DNA of 7,601 bases from Clostridia bacterium (GCA_900767195.1 CAAFYG010000039.1:1-7601), one strand, 5' to 3'. Counted from the stretch's first letter, positions 1 through 6,399 are shown. Translations and numbers: made by a program. Notes: generated by a model from the sequence alone, not told the origin.

Positions 1-1
1 A

Positions 2-44
2 ACTATCCGAATCTCTTGATTTCCGTCAAAAAAGTTCGGATAGT
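2..44 (-). terminator. Long imperfect hairpin just 3' of tRNA-Ala, possible terminator
   Basis: Read on the minus strand, this begins 7 nt after the tRNA CCA. The outer arms (35-44 and 2-11) form a perfect 10-bp stem, ACTATCCGAA with TTCGGATAGT. After a single bulged C (position 34), a second 8-bp stem (26-33 with 12-19) forms with two G-U wobbles and closes on a six-base loop, CGGAAA. The wobbles pair only in minus-strand RNA, so the structure fits a transcript reading out of the tRNA. A terminator role is inferred. The stem base is A/T-rich rather than GC-rich, and only one T follows before the window ends, so a U-tract cannot be seen. It could instead be a dispersed palindromic repeat or part of an element next to the tRNA. 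Confidence 0.4.
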
Positions 45-51
45 CCCACTT

Positions 52-127
52 TGGTGGAGCTAAGGGGAGTCGAACCCCTGACCTTTTGAATGCCATTCAA
101 ACGCGCTACCAACTGCGCTATAACCCC
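52..127 (-). tRNA. tRNA-Ala, anticodon GGC
   Basis: This is a complete 76-nt cloverleaf with encoded CCA (52-54) and discriminator A. The acceptor stem is GGGGTTA with TAGCTCC. The D stem is GCGC/GCGC, the anticodon stem TTTGA/TCAAA, the variable loop has five bases, and the T stem AGGGG/CCCCT closes a TTCGACT loop. The anticodon GGC (complement of 92-94) reads Ala codons GCC and GCU. The third acceptor pair is G3-U70, the established identity element for alanyl-tRNA synthetase. The loop also has the A32-U38 combination known as characteristic of bacterial tRNA-Ala(GGC). It lies 95 nt after the aminotransferase gene, on the same strand, and has its own promoter. Confidence 0.97.
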
Positions 128-140
128 GAATTGCTTTTAT

Positions 141-170
141 ATAATAACATAGAGTTTCATTCGTTGTCAA
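141..170 (-). promoter_or_regulatory. Sigma-70-type promoter for tRNA-Ala
   Basis: On the minus strand a perfect -35 box TTGACA (165-170) is followed, after 18 nt, by the -10 box TATTAT (141-146), which matches consensus at five of six positions. A TG one base upstream of the -10 makes it an extended -10. Thirteen bases separate the -10 from the tRNA 5' end, so the primary transcript would carry a leader of about 5-7 nt. The 52 bases between this promoter and the aminotransferase stop are A/T-rich, and I see no convincing terminator in them, so operon read-through into the tRNA is possible. Confidence 0.85.
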
Positions 171-222
171 GCGTTTTTGCCGTTTAAAATGAGTTTTTTA
201 CCATAAGTTTTTAACGTAAGAG

Positions 223-1428
223 CTATTCTTTTGTTTCGGAATATTCTTTAATCAATGCCTTGAATGCAGGCAGCGATTTTTCTACGCGCGAAAACGGCAC
301 GCAATACGAAATTCTCACGTATCCGGGATAATAAAAATCGTCACTCGGCACAAGAATCAATTCATGCTTTTTGGCACGCTCGCAAAAATTATTCGCGTCT
401 GTTTCGAGCGCTTTCATAAACAAATAGAACGCGCCTTCCGGGCGGATGCATTCATAGCCGTAAGAAACAAGCGCGCTATACAGTAAATCGCGGTTTTTTG
501 CGTAGTAATTCATATCCGACGTAATGCCGAGCGTGTTTGCAATCGTGTACTGCAAAAGAGCGGGGGCGCATACGTAACCGTGCATTCTTCCCGCGCCGCA
601 AACGGCTTCGTACACCGCTTTGGCTCTCTCCGCTTCCGGCGAAACGCTCACATACCCGATGCGCTCGCCCGGCAACGTAAGCGTTTTACTGTATGAATAA
701 CACACAATCGTGTTTTTATAATACAGCGGCGCGTAGGGTACGGTGATGTCGGAAAAAACAATTTCGCGGTACGGCTCGTCTGCAAGCAGGTAAATGGGTG
801 CGCCGTATTTCTTTTCGCAAGCGGAAAGCATTTCGCCGAGTTTTTTCAGCTCACTTTCGGAAATCACTTTGCCTGTGGGGTTGTTCGGCGAATTTATAAT
901 CACCACTTTTGTCTTTGCGGAAAGCGCGTTTGCGAGCGATTCGAAATCAATCGAAAAATCCTTTTCGCGGCATTTCGCACACACCATTTTCCCGCCGGCT
1001 CCTTCGATAAATACTTTGTATTCCGGGAAAAACGGTGCAAAAACAATCGCTTCGTCGCCATCGTTCAAAAGCGCGGAGAGCGTTACGGCAAGCCCTGCCG
1101 AAGCACCGCAGGTGACGTAAATCAGATCGGCGGAAGCGGACGCATGAAACGCAGAGCGTATGTGCTGCGCGATTTTTTGCCGCACGGCAGGCGCGCCTTG
1201 AGCCGAAGTGTAGCCGTGCAGACATGCCGGCGGAGTATTTTTCAAAAGCGAAATCATTTCGTCGGTTACCGCTTCGGGCGTAGGTGCGCTCGGGCTGCCG
1301 ATCGAGAAATCGAAAACGTTTTCTTCTCCGATTTCGGCGCGCCGCTTATTCGCATATTCGAAAAGCTCGCGAATTACCGATCGCTTCGATCCGAGCAGTC
1401 TCATTTTTTCATTGACGAAATCAGCCAT
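223..1428 (-). CDS. PLP-dependent class I aminotransferase, probably aromatic amino acid transaminase
   Basis: This is a 401-aa cytosolic fold-type I aminotransferase. Visible landmarks are the phosphate-binding CGASAG (107-112), the NSPNNPTG motif (179-186; N183 is the probable PLP O3' ligand), DEPY (217-220, with D217 for the pyridine nitrogen and Y220), and SYSK with the Schiff-base lysine K248. GERIGY with R256 and VRISYC with R372, the substrate carboxylate clamp, follow. The length suits the family. The ATG start has GAGGTG 7 nt upstream. The overall pattern matches a Clostridia-wide group usually annotated only as a PLP-dependent or aspartate aminotransferase. Its place as last gene of the aro operon, 23 nt after the DAHP synthase, suggests it transfers amino groups to 4-hydroxyphenylpyruvate and phenylpyruvate (or to prephenate). 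That specificity is inferred from context; the fold and cofactor use are seen directly. Confidence 0.9.
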   Translation of the reverse strand: MADFVNEKMRLLGSKRSVIRELFEYANKRRAEIGEENVFDFSIGSPSAPTPEAVTDEMISLLKNTPPACLHGYTSAQGAPAVRQKIAQHIRSAFHASASADLIYVTCGASAGLAVTLSALLNDGDEAIVFAPFFPEYKVFIEGAGGKMVCAKCREKDFSIDFESLANALSAKTKVVIINSPNNPTGKVISESELKKLGEMLSACEKKYGAPIYLLADEPYREIVFSDITVPYAPLYYKNTIVCYSYSKTLTLPGERIGYVSVSPEAERAKAVYEAVCGAGRMHGYVCAPALLQYTIANTLGITSDMNYYAKNRDLLYSALVSYGYECIRPEGAFYLFMKALETDANNFCERAKKHELILVPSDDFYYPGYVRISYCVPFSRVEKSLPAFKALIKEYSETKE

Positions 1429-1451
1429 AATTTACACCTCAAATATTTAAA

Positions 1452-2483
1452 TTATTTTACAAGATCGGCGATTTCAAAAATCAATCGCTTCGATTTTTCC
1501 CATCCGAGACAAGGATCTGTGATCGACTTTCCGTAAACGCTTTCCGTTGCTTGCTGACAACCGTCTTGAAGATAGCTTTCGATCATCACGCCTTTTACGA
1601 GCCTCGCCACATCGGTATTATGCTTCATGCTGTGCAAAATTTCTTTTACGATTCGCGGCTGCTCTTCGTAGTGCTTTCCCGAATTCGCGTGGTTGGCGTC
1701 TATAATAGCAGCGGGAGTTAAAAGTCCGCTTTTCGCATACAGATCGCTCAACTGCACCAAATCCTCGTAGTGATAATTCGGCCGATTTGTGCCGAAACGA
1801 TTTACCGATCCGCGCAAAATCGCATGAGAAAGAGGATTCCCCGTACTTTGCACTTCAAACCCGCCGTAACTGAAATCGTGCGGACTTTGCGCCGCAGTAA
1901 TCGCGTTCAGCATCACCGATAAATCGCCGCTCGTAGGATTTTTGAAACCGACGGGTACGTCGAGTCCGCTTGCGGTTAAGCGGTGTTGCTGATTTTCCAC
2001 CGAGCGCGCGCCCACAGCCACGTATGATAAAACGTCGGCGAGATACCGGTGATTTTCGGGGTAAAGCATCTCGTCCGCACCCGAAAATCCCGTTTCTTCA
2101 AGACATCTGATATGCAGCCTGCGAATGGAAATCAAGCCGCGAAACATATCAGGGGCGCGATGCGGATCGCTTTGATGCAGCATGCCTTTATACCCCGCGC
2201 CAGTAGTGCGAGGCTTATTTGTGTAGATACGCGGCACAAGCAAAAGCTTGTCTTTTACCTTTTCCTGCACGATGCGAAGCCGTGAAACGTATTCAAGCAC
2301 CGCGTCTTCCCGATCGGCGGAACACGGACCGATAATCAGCAGCAACCGCTTATCCTTGCCGGAAATCACGTTCGCGATTTGCTTGTCGTTCGACTTTTTT
2401 AATTCTGCCAGCGCGGCGGAAACGGGATACATTTTTATCACGTCCTGAGGGGCGGGAAGCCTGCGTTTGAAGAGCATATTCAT
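1452..2483 (-). CDS. aroF: 3-deoxy-7-phosphoheptulonate (DAHP) synthase, class I-alpha
   Basis: It condenses phosphoenolpyruvate and erythrose 4-phosphate to DAHP, the committed step of the shikimate pathway. The protein has 343 aa and is a TIM barrel of the E. coli AroF/G/H type. Metal ligands can be assigned by motif: C54 in IGPCS, H265 in DANHANS, E302 in MIES and D323 in SITDPC. Substrate-binding motifs are PRTT (91-94), ENQQHR (163-168), GFKNPTSG (179-186) and ILRG (222-225). There is no fused chorismate mutase. The region matching the AroG Phe-binding hairpin is about five residues shorter, as I recall for clostridial relatives. The start ATG overlaps the tyrA stop by 4 nt (ATGA), and its AAGGAG (2495-2500) lies inside the last tyrA codons with an 11-nt spacer. 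The AroF/G/H family is certain; the letter is a convention, not a statement about its feedback effector. Confidence 0.96.
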   Translation of the reverse strand: MNMLFKRRLPAPQDVIKMYPVSAALAELKKSNDKQIANVISGKDKRLLLIIGPCSADREDAVLEYVSRLRIVQEKVKDKLLLVPRIYTNKPRTTGAGYKGMLHQSDPHRAPDMFRGLISIRRLHIRCLEETGFSGADEMLYPENHRYLADVLSYVAVGARSVENQQHRLTASGLDVPVGFKNPTSGDLSVMLNAITAAQSPHDFSYGGFEVQSTGNPLSHAILRGSVNRFGTNRPNYHYEDLVQLSDLYAKSGLLTPAAIIDANHANSGKHYEEQPRIVKEILHSMKHNTDVARLVKGVMIESYLQDGCQQATESVYGKSITDPCLGWEKSKRLIFEIADLVK

Positions 2484-3409
2484 CTTTTTTGTTTCTCCTT
2501 GTCTTCATCCTGCTCGGTTTTATCGAATAGCGCGCGGCGTGCCGAAGATAAGCGCATTGCGGTTTTTAATCCATTTTCATCGTTGGTTTCGATGCATTTC
2601 GCGATAGCGGAAAATTGATCGGAAAAAAGCTTCATTTGCGATAGCAATTCGTCTTTATTTTCGAAAAATAGTTCGCTCCAGAGCCGATCGTTGATTTTTG
2701 CGATGCGGGTTAAATCTCGAAAAGAATCGCCCGTGTAATCCGCGAGTTCCGCTGGATCTTTGCACGCCATCAGCGCAACGGCAATGCAATGCGTAAGCTG
2801 AGAAACAAAGCCGATCATTTCATCGTGCTTTTCCGGCGAAAGAATCGATACCCGCCTTGCGCCGATCGCATTGCCGAGCGCGGCGCATTTTTCAATCGCG
2901 TTTTCCGTATTTTTCCCGGTGGGGGTTACGATGTAGTTTCCGCCGCCGAAAATATGCCGATCGGCGAATTTCACGCCTTGTTCTTCCTTGCCGCGCATCG
3001 GGTGCGCGCCGATAAATTCAAGGTCGGGGCGCAGCATGTTCTGCGCGGCATACACAGTGGCGCGTTTTACGCCGCACACGTCGGTGAGAAGCGCGTTTTT
3101 CGCGATAAATTTCTGATATTTTTCTATCCATTCAAGCATCGCGGCGGGGTAGAGCGCGAAAACAATCAGTTGAAATTCGCCGATAAACGCGCCGTCAGGC
3201 ACGCTTCGCCCGTCGAAGATCCACCTGCGGCTTTTTGCGTATTCAATCGCGCTAACGTCGGTATCGATCGCGCCTACGGCGTAGCCGTCCGCACTCAAAG
3301 CGTCGGCATAGCTTCCGCCGATCACCCCCAAGCCTACGATTAAAATTTTTTCGTTTTTATCAAGCGTGATATTGTTTAAATTTTTCATAGTCGTTTTACC
3401 GTTTTTCAT
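2480..3409 (-). CDS. tyrA: Prephenate dehydrogenase
   Basis: It oxidatively decarboxylates prephenate to 4-hydroxyphenylpyruvate for tyrosine; arogenate use cannot be excluded. The protein has 309 aa. The Rossmann glycine motif GLGVIGGS spans 26-33, and an acidic residue after the second strand (D49) favours NAD+. GAHPMRG contains H136, the expected catalytic histidine. SQLTH (203-207) supplies the second conserved His, and FRDLTRIA (230-237) the conserved Arg, R235. There is no chorismate mutase or ACT domain, so feedback control by a fused domain is absent. The charged tail from about residue 297 is unlike family cores, and its final codons carry the aroF ribosome site. The start is uncertain: ATG at 3409 overlaps aroA by 14 nt and has GGA about 8 nt upstream, whereas ATG at 3388 (residue 8) would leave a 7-nt gap. 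Both keep the whole Rossmann fold. Confidence 0.94.
   Translation of the reverse strand: MKNGKTTMKNLNNITLDKNEKILIVGLGVIGGSYADALSADGYAVGAIDTDVSAIEYAKSRRWIFDGRSVPDGAFIGEFQLIVFALYPAAMLEWIEKYQKFIAKNALLTDVCGVKRATVYAAQNMLRPDLEFIGAHPMRGKEEQGVKFADRHIFGGGNYIVTPTGKNTENAIEKCAALGNAIGARRVSILSPEKHDEMIGFVSQLTHCIAVALMACKDPAELADYTGDSFRDLTRIAKINDRLWSELFFENKDELLSQMKLFSDQFSAIAKCIETNDENGLKTAMRLSSARRALFDKTEQDEDKEKQKR
2495..2500 (-). promoter_or_regulatory. Ribosome binding site of the DAHP synthase gene inside tyrA
   Basis: AAGGAG on the minus strand is part of the tyrA codons for the tail residues Lys and Glu in DKEKQKR. It lies 11 nt before the aroF ATG, slightly longer than ideal. With the ATGA overlap it suggests that ribosomes finishing tyrA restart on aroF. 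Confidence 0.7.
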
Positions 3410-4667
3410 CTGTTTTCCGCACTTTTATGCCGAGAGAGGAAAGATCTTCAAAAAAATCGGGATAGCTTTTTTTCACCGCTTCCGCATCCGAAATCGTGCC
3501 GCCTGTCAGCGAGAATAAAACAGAAACCGCCATCGCGATACGGTGATCGCCGTGCGAAGAGAGGGGAAATTCGGGAGTCTGCAAACCACCCGGCGGAGGA
3601 ATGATTTTAACTTCGTTTTCGGCGATTTTCACGATAGCTCCGAATTTTTCGAGTTCTTCGCGCATCGCTTCCGCGCGATCGCTTTCCTTGATTTTCAGCC
3701 GCCGCGTGCCGGAAAAGCGCGCGCCGTGTTTCGCTGCGGCTATGGCGAAAAGCACGGGTGCGAGATCAGGGCAATCCGAAAGATCCGCTTCCGTGAAACT
3801 TTCCGTAAGCCGCTTTAAAAGTTGCGTGCAGACTTTATCGCCTTGCAGACTGTTTTCGTTTAAGCCGCTGATTTTCACATCGCCGCCGAGCGCGTTGAAT
3901 GCGTATAAAAACGCAGCGTTCGAATAGTCGCCTTCCACGCGGAATTTTCCCGCCCGAAAATGCTGATTCCCTGCGATAAACCAGGCGTTTTTCGCCGTTT
4001 TTTCAACTTTTACGCCAAAAATTTTCAGCGTTTCGAGCGTGAGATCGATATATCCCGCGCTTTCCGCCGGCGGCAGAATTTCCAGCTCGCTGTCGCCGTT
4101 TAAAAGCGGAAGCGCAAACAATAACCCCGTGAAAAACTGACTGCTCACGTTGCCGCGAAGGGCATATTTTCCGGGCAAAATCTTGCCGCATACACTTACT
4201 TCGCCGTTGCCGTCCGCAATGTGTTTTTTAAATTGCACCGAATTTTTAAAAGCTTCTTCGTATACGCTTATGCCGCGTTCGATCAGGCGGCGCGAGCCGC
4301 GAAAAATTGCCGGGGTAGAGGCGTTTTTCTCGCTGTTGCAACGGCAGGAGAGGGCAAGCGGCAGAAAAAAACGAAGCGTGCTTCCGCTTTCTCGGCAGAA
4401 AAATTCTCCGCCGCTTTTTGCCTTTCCTGCAACGCCTGCAATGCGGATTGTTTGCGGTTTTTCGGTTACTTCATCGAAAACAACGCTTGCGCCGAGTGTG
4501 CGCGCGCAATCGATCGTTGCGCGGATATCTTCGGAAAGACAAACGTTTTCGATCTCGCTTTCGCCGCGGGCAAGCGCCGCGCCGATGATATAGCGGTGCG
4601 CGTAACTTTTTGACGGCGGCGCGGAAATTTCGCCGCGCGCGGTGCTTTTTTCGATCGATACGTTCAT
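3396..4667 (-). CDS. aroA: 3-phosphoshikimate 1-carboxyvinyltransferase (EPSP synthase)
   Basis: It adds the enolpyruvyl group of PEP to shikimate 3-phosphate, giving EPSP, the substrate of AroC. The protein has 423 aa, normal for the two-domain family. Active-site positions matched to E. coli numbering are PPSKSYAHR (K20 for K22), the PEP-loop ESGSTLR (93-99, G95 for G96), R131 for R124 and VSSQF (Q177 for Q171). PDLAP (D301 for D313), KESDR (E328 and R331 for E341 and R344), GDHRIAM (R376 for R386) and K400 for K411 complete the set. All catalytic residues are present, but the loop after G95 reads S-T-L-R-F where E. coli has T-A-M-R-P. The ATG lies 2 nt after the aroQ stop, and its AGAGG (4675-4679) is inside the last aroQ codons with a 7-nt spacer, indicating coupled translation. 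Confidence 0.97.
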   Translation of the reverse strand: MNVSIEKSTARGEISAPPSKSYAHRYIIGAALARGESEIENVCLSEDIRATIDCARTLGASVVFDEVTEKPQTIRIAGVAGKAKSGGEFFCRESGSTLRFFLPLALSCRCNSEKNASTPAIFRGSRRLIERGISVYEEAFKNSVQFKKHIADGNGEVSVCGKILPGKYALRGNVSSQFFTGLLFALPLLNGDSELEILPPAESAGYIDLTLETLKIFGVKVEKTAKNAWFIAGNQHFRAGKFRVEGDYSNAAFLYAFNALGGDVKISGLNENSLQGDKVCTQLLKRLTESFTEADLSDCPDLAPVLFAIAAAKHGARFSGTRRLKIKESDRAEAMREELEKFGAIVKIAENEVKIIPPPGGLQTPEFPLSSHGDHRIAMAVSVLFSLTGGTISDAEAVKKSYPDFFEDLSSLGIKVRKTDEKR

Positions 4668-4669
4668 AT

Positions 4670-5125
4670 TTATTCCTCTCGGCGCTGTTTTTCGATATAA
4701 TCCGTAAGAAAATCGAGTGCTTTCGTGTATCCCGCAAAGCCTTGCCCCGCGATCGTAACGGCGCAGACGGGGTGGATATAGCTGATTTTCCGAAAATCTT
4801 CGCGTGCCGAAACATCGGAAATATGCACCTCCGCCGTGGGAATTTGCACGGCTTTAATCGCGTCTGCAAGCGAAACGCTTGTGTGCGTATAGCCGCCGGG
4901 GTTAAAAACAATGCCGTCGAAATTCCTGAAATACGCGCGTTGAATTTCGTCGATGAGCGTGCCTTCGTGATTGCTTTGGCAAAAAACTATTTTGATTTTA
5001 CGCGCCTTTGCGTAAGATTTCAGCATTTTTATCAAGTCTTTGTACGTGTTTTTTCCGTAAATATCCGGCTCGCGTATGCCGAGCATATTCAGATTTGCGC
5101 CGTTCAGCACCAAAAATTTTTTCAT
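4670..5125 (-). CDS. aroQ: 3-dehydroquinate dehydratase, type II
   Basis: It dehydrates 3-dehydroquinate to 3-dehydroshikimate, feeding the AroE domain encoded just upstream. The protein has 151 aa, the standard size of this dodecameric, flavodoxin-like family, which is unrelated to type I AroD. Motifs are NGANLNMLG (8-16), R18 and Y23 of the flexible lid (Y23 is the catalytic tyrosine), QSNHEG (50-55), FNPGGYTHTS (74-83, with N75 and H81), EVHIS (99-103, H101) and R112. Within the ligand-binding segment it reads HISDVSARE where the family usually has an Asn after HIS. The start is 29 nt after the aroE-aroK stop. The leader is A-rich with only a weak GCGAG in place of a Shine-Dalgarno site, so expression may depend on coupling or on an unstructured leader. 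Confidence 0.97.
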   Translation of the reverse strand: MKKFLVLNGANLNMLGIREPDIYGKNTYKDLIKMLKSYAKARKIKIVFCQSNHEGTLIDEIQRAYFRNFDGIVFNPGGYTHTSVSLADAIKAVQIPTAEVHISDVSAREDFRKISYIHPVCAVTIAGQGFAGYTKALDFLTDYIEKQRREE

Positions 5126-5154
5126 CGTTTTTCTCGCTTTTTCGCTTTTTGTTT

Positions 5155-6399
5155 TTATAATTTTTCGAGAATTTTTTCGGCGGCAACTTCCGCTTTTCCG
5201 TCGTTTGAAATTCGTTCGTCCGCTGCGGCAAGATAGAGAGGACGCCGCTTTTCGTACATTTTTTCAAGCTCGGAGCGGCGGGAAGATAGGGGGCGATCGT
5301 CGCATGCCGAAAGCAGAGATAAGGGGCGGTCGAGAAAGAAAAGTTTTCCGTTTTTCTTCAACAGCCGCACGTTTTCCGCGCTTAAAATCGTACCGCCGCC
5401 CGTGGCGATGATGCAGCCCGTCTGCCCCGCAAGCTCGCGCACCGTTTGGCTTTCCGCCGCGCGGAACGCCGCTTCGCCGCCGAGCGCGAAAATTTCCGGC
5501 ACGCTTTTTTGTTCGCGCGCCGCCGTCAGCGCGTCGGTATCGTAAAGCACTTTGCCTGTTTTTTTCGCAAGCAACGCGCCGATCGAGTTTTTTCCGCTTG
5601 TGGGCATGCCGATGAGTACGATATTTTGTTTGGCACGCAAGGTTTTTTTATACGTTTCTTCGCAAATTTCTTTTGTTTTTTCTTCGCTTAAAAAAATGTC
5701 GCGCATAATCGCCGAGGCTTGCACTGCCTGCGCCGCAAGCATAAAAAGTCCGTTCGCGCAAGGTACGCCGCATTTGCGCACCTTTTCGATAAAATCCGTG
5801 CAGAGCGGATTGTATATCACGTCGATCGCGCCCGAAAGGGTGGGAAAAATACAAGGATCGATCGGTATTGAGTCGGTGTTCGGATACATGCCTACGGGGG
5901 TTGTATTTACAAGAATTTCCGCGTTTTTATGCAGAGTTTTCGCTTCTTCGTAAGTGATCGTATCGGGTGTTTTTTCGCGCGAAACAGTAAGAATTTCGCC
6001 CGCGCCGAGATCGGAAAGCACGGCGTGCAGCGTGCGCCGCGTGCCGCCTGAGCCGAGAATCAGCGCCTTTTTGCCTTTCACCTGCACGTTTGCGCGTTCG
6101 ATCAGTTGTTTTGCGCCGAAATAATCGGTGTTATAGCCGTACAATCTGCCGTTTTTATTCACGATCAGATTTACCGCGCCGATTTTCTGCGCTTCGGGCG
6201 AAATTTCGCTTAAATAAGGGAGCACGGCTTGCTTGTAGGGAATGGTAACGTTCATAGCTTTGAAGCGTTTTTCCGTGAGAAAATCGTGCAGTTTTTCTTT
6301 CGGAATTTCGCAAAGCTCGTAAGAATAGTCGCCGATGTAGCCGTGAATTTCTTTTGAAAAACTATGCGCGAGTTTCTCGCCGATCAAGCCGTATTCCAT
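5155..6399 (-). CDS. AroE-AroK fusion: shikimate dehydrogenase plus shikimate kinase
   Basis: This 414-aa bifunctional enzyme carries two consecutive steps: NADPH reduction of dehydroshikimate, then ATP phosphorylation of shikimate. The AroE domain (about 1-235) has the shikimate-binding SFS (13-15), NVTIPYK with catalytic K56, GAVN (N77), NTD (D92), the dinucleotide loop GSGGT (116-120) with R141 in the position of an NADP-selecting Arg, NTTPVGM (165-171) and Q224. A charged, helix-like linker (about 236-257) leads to the AroK domain (258-414). That domain has P-loop GMPTSGKNS (264-272), DTD (287-289), FRAAE (R313, E316), GGG (334-336), DDRPL (R369) and EKRRPLY (383-389). The P-loop has Asn271 where Ser or Thr normally binds Mg2+. 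The start is secure: AAGGAGA (6407-6413) lies 7 nt before the ATG. There is no stop or frameshift between the domains. Confidence 0.95.
   Translation of the reverse strand: MEYGLIGEKLAHSFSKEIHGYIGDYSYELCEIPKEKLHDFLTEKRFKAMNVTIPYKQAVLPYLSEISPEAQKIGAVNLIVNKNGRLYGYNTDYFGAKQLIERANVQVKGKKALILGSGGTRRTLHAVLSDLGAGEILTVSREKTPDTITYEEAKTLHKNAEILVNTTPVGMYPNTDSIPIDPCIFPTLSGAIDVIYNPLCTDFIEKVRKCGVPCANGLFMLAAQAVQASAIMRDIFLSEEKTKEICEETYKKTLRAKQNIVLIGMPTSGKNSIGALLAKKTGKVLYDTDALTAAREQKSVPEIFALGGEAAFRAAESQTVRELAGQTGCIIATGGGTILSAENVRLLKKNGKLFFLDRPLSLLSACDDRPLSSRRSELEKMYEKRRPLYLAAADERISNDGKAEVAAEKILEKL

Noticed and set aside
1..63. A short plus-strand frame open from the left edge and ending PLWWS at the tRNA
   Set aside because: It runs through the hairpin and the tRNA 3' end; such peptides are common false predictions at tRNA genes.
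175..215. A/T-rich partial dyad after the aminotransferase stop, considered as a terminator
   Set aside because: The arms pair only with a bulge, contain almost no GC, have a loop near 19 nt and lack a clean T-run afterwards.
1429..1453. Inverted repeat AATTTA/TAAATT around the aminotransferase ribosome site
   Set aside because: Six A/T pairs with a 13-nt loop are too weak to hide the site, and such pairs are expected by chance in A/T-rich spacers.
2789..3343. A 184-codon plus-strand frame opposite tyrA
   Set aside because: It is antisense to a clear prephenate dehydrogenase; the composition mirrors the real gene and no domain is recognisable.
3386..3409. A possible frameshift at the aroA/tyrA junction because the frames overlap
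   Set aside because: Both proteins are complete at their ends; a short overlap with an alternative ATG at 3388 is ordinary operon packing.
4610..5236. A 208-codon open frame on the plus strand opposite aroA, aroQ and aroE-aroK
   Set aside because: It lies antisense to three well-supported genes, crosses their boundaries, has Arg/Phe-rich low-information sequence typical of a mirror frame, and shows no family motif.
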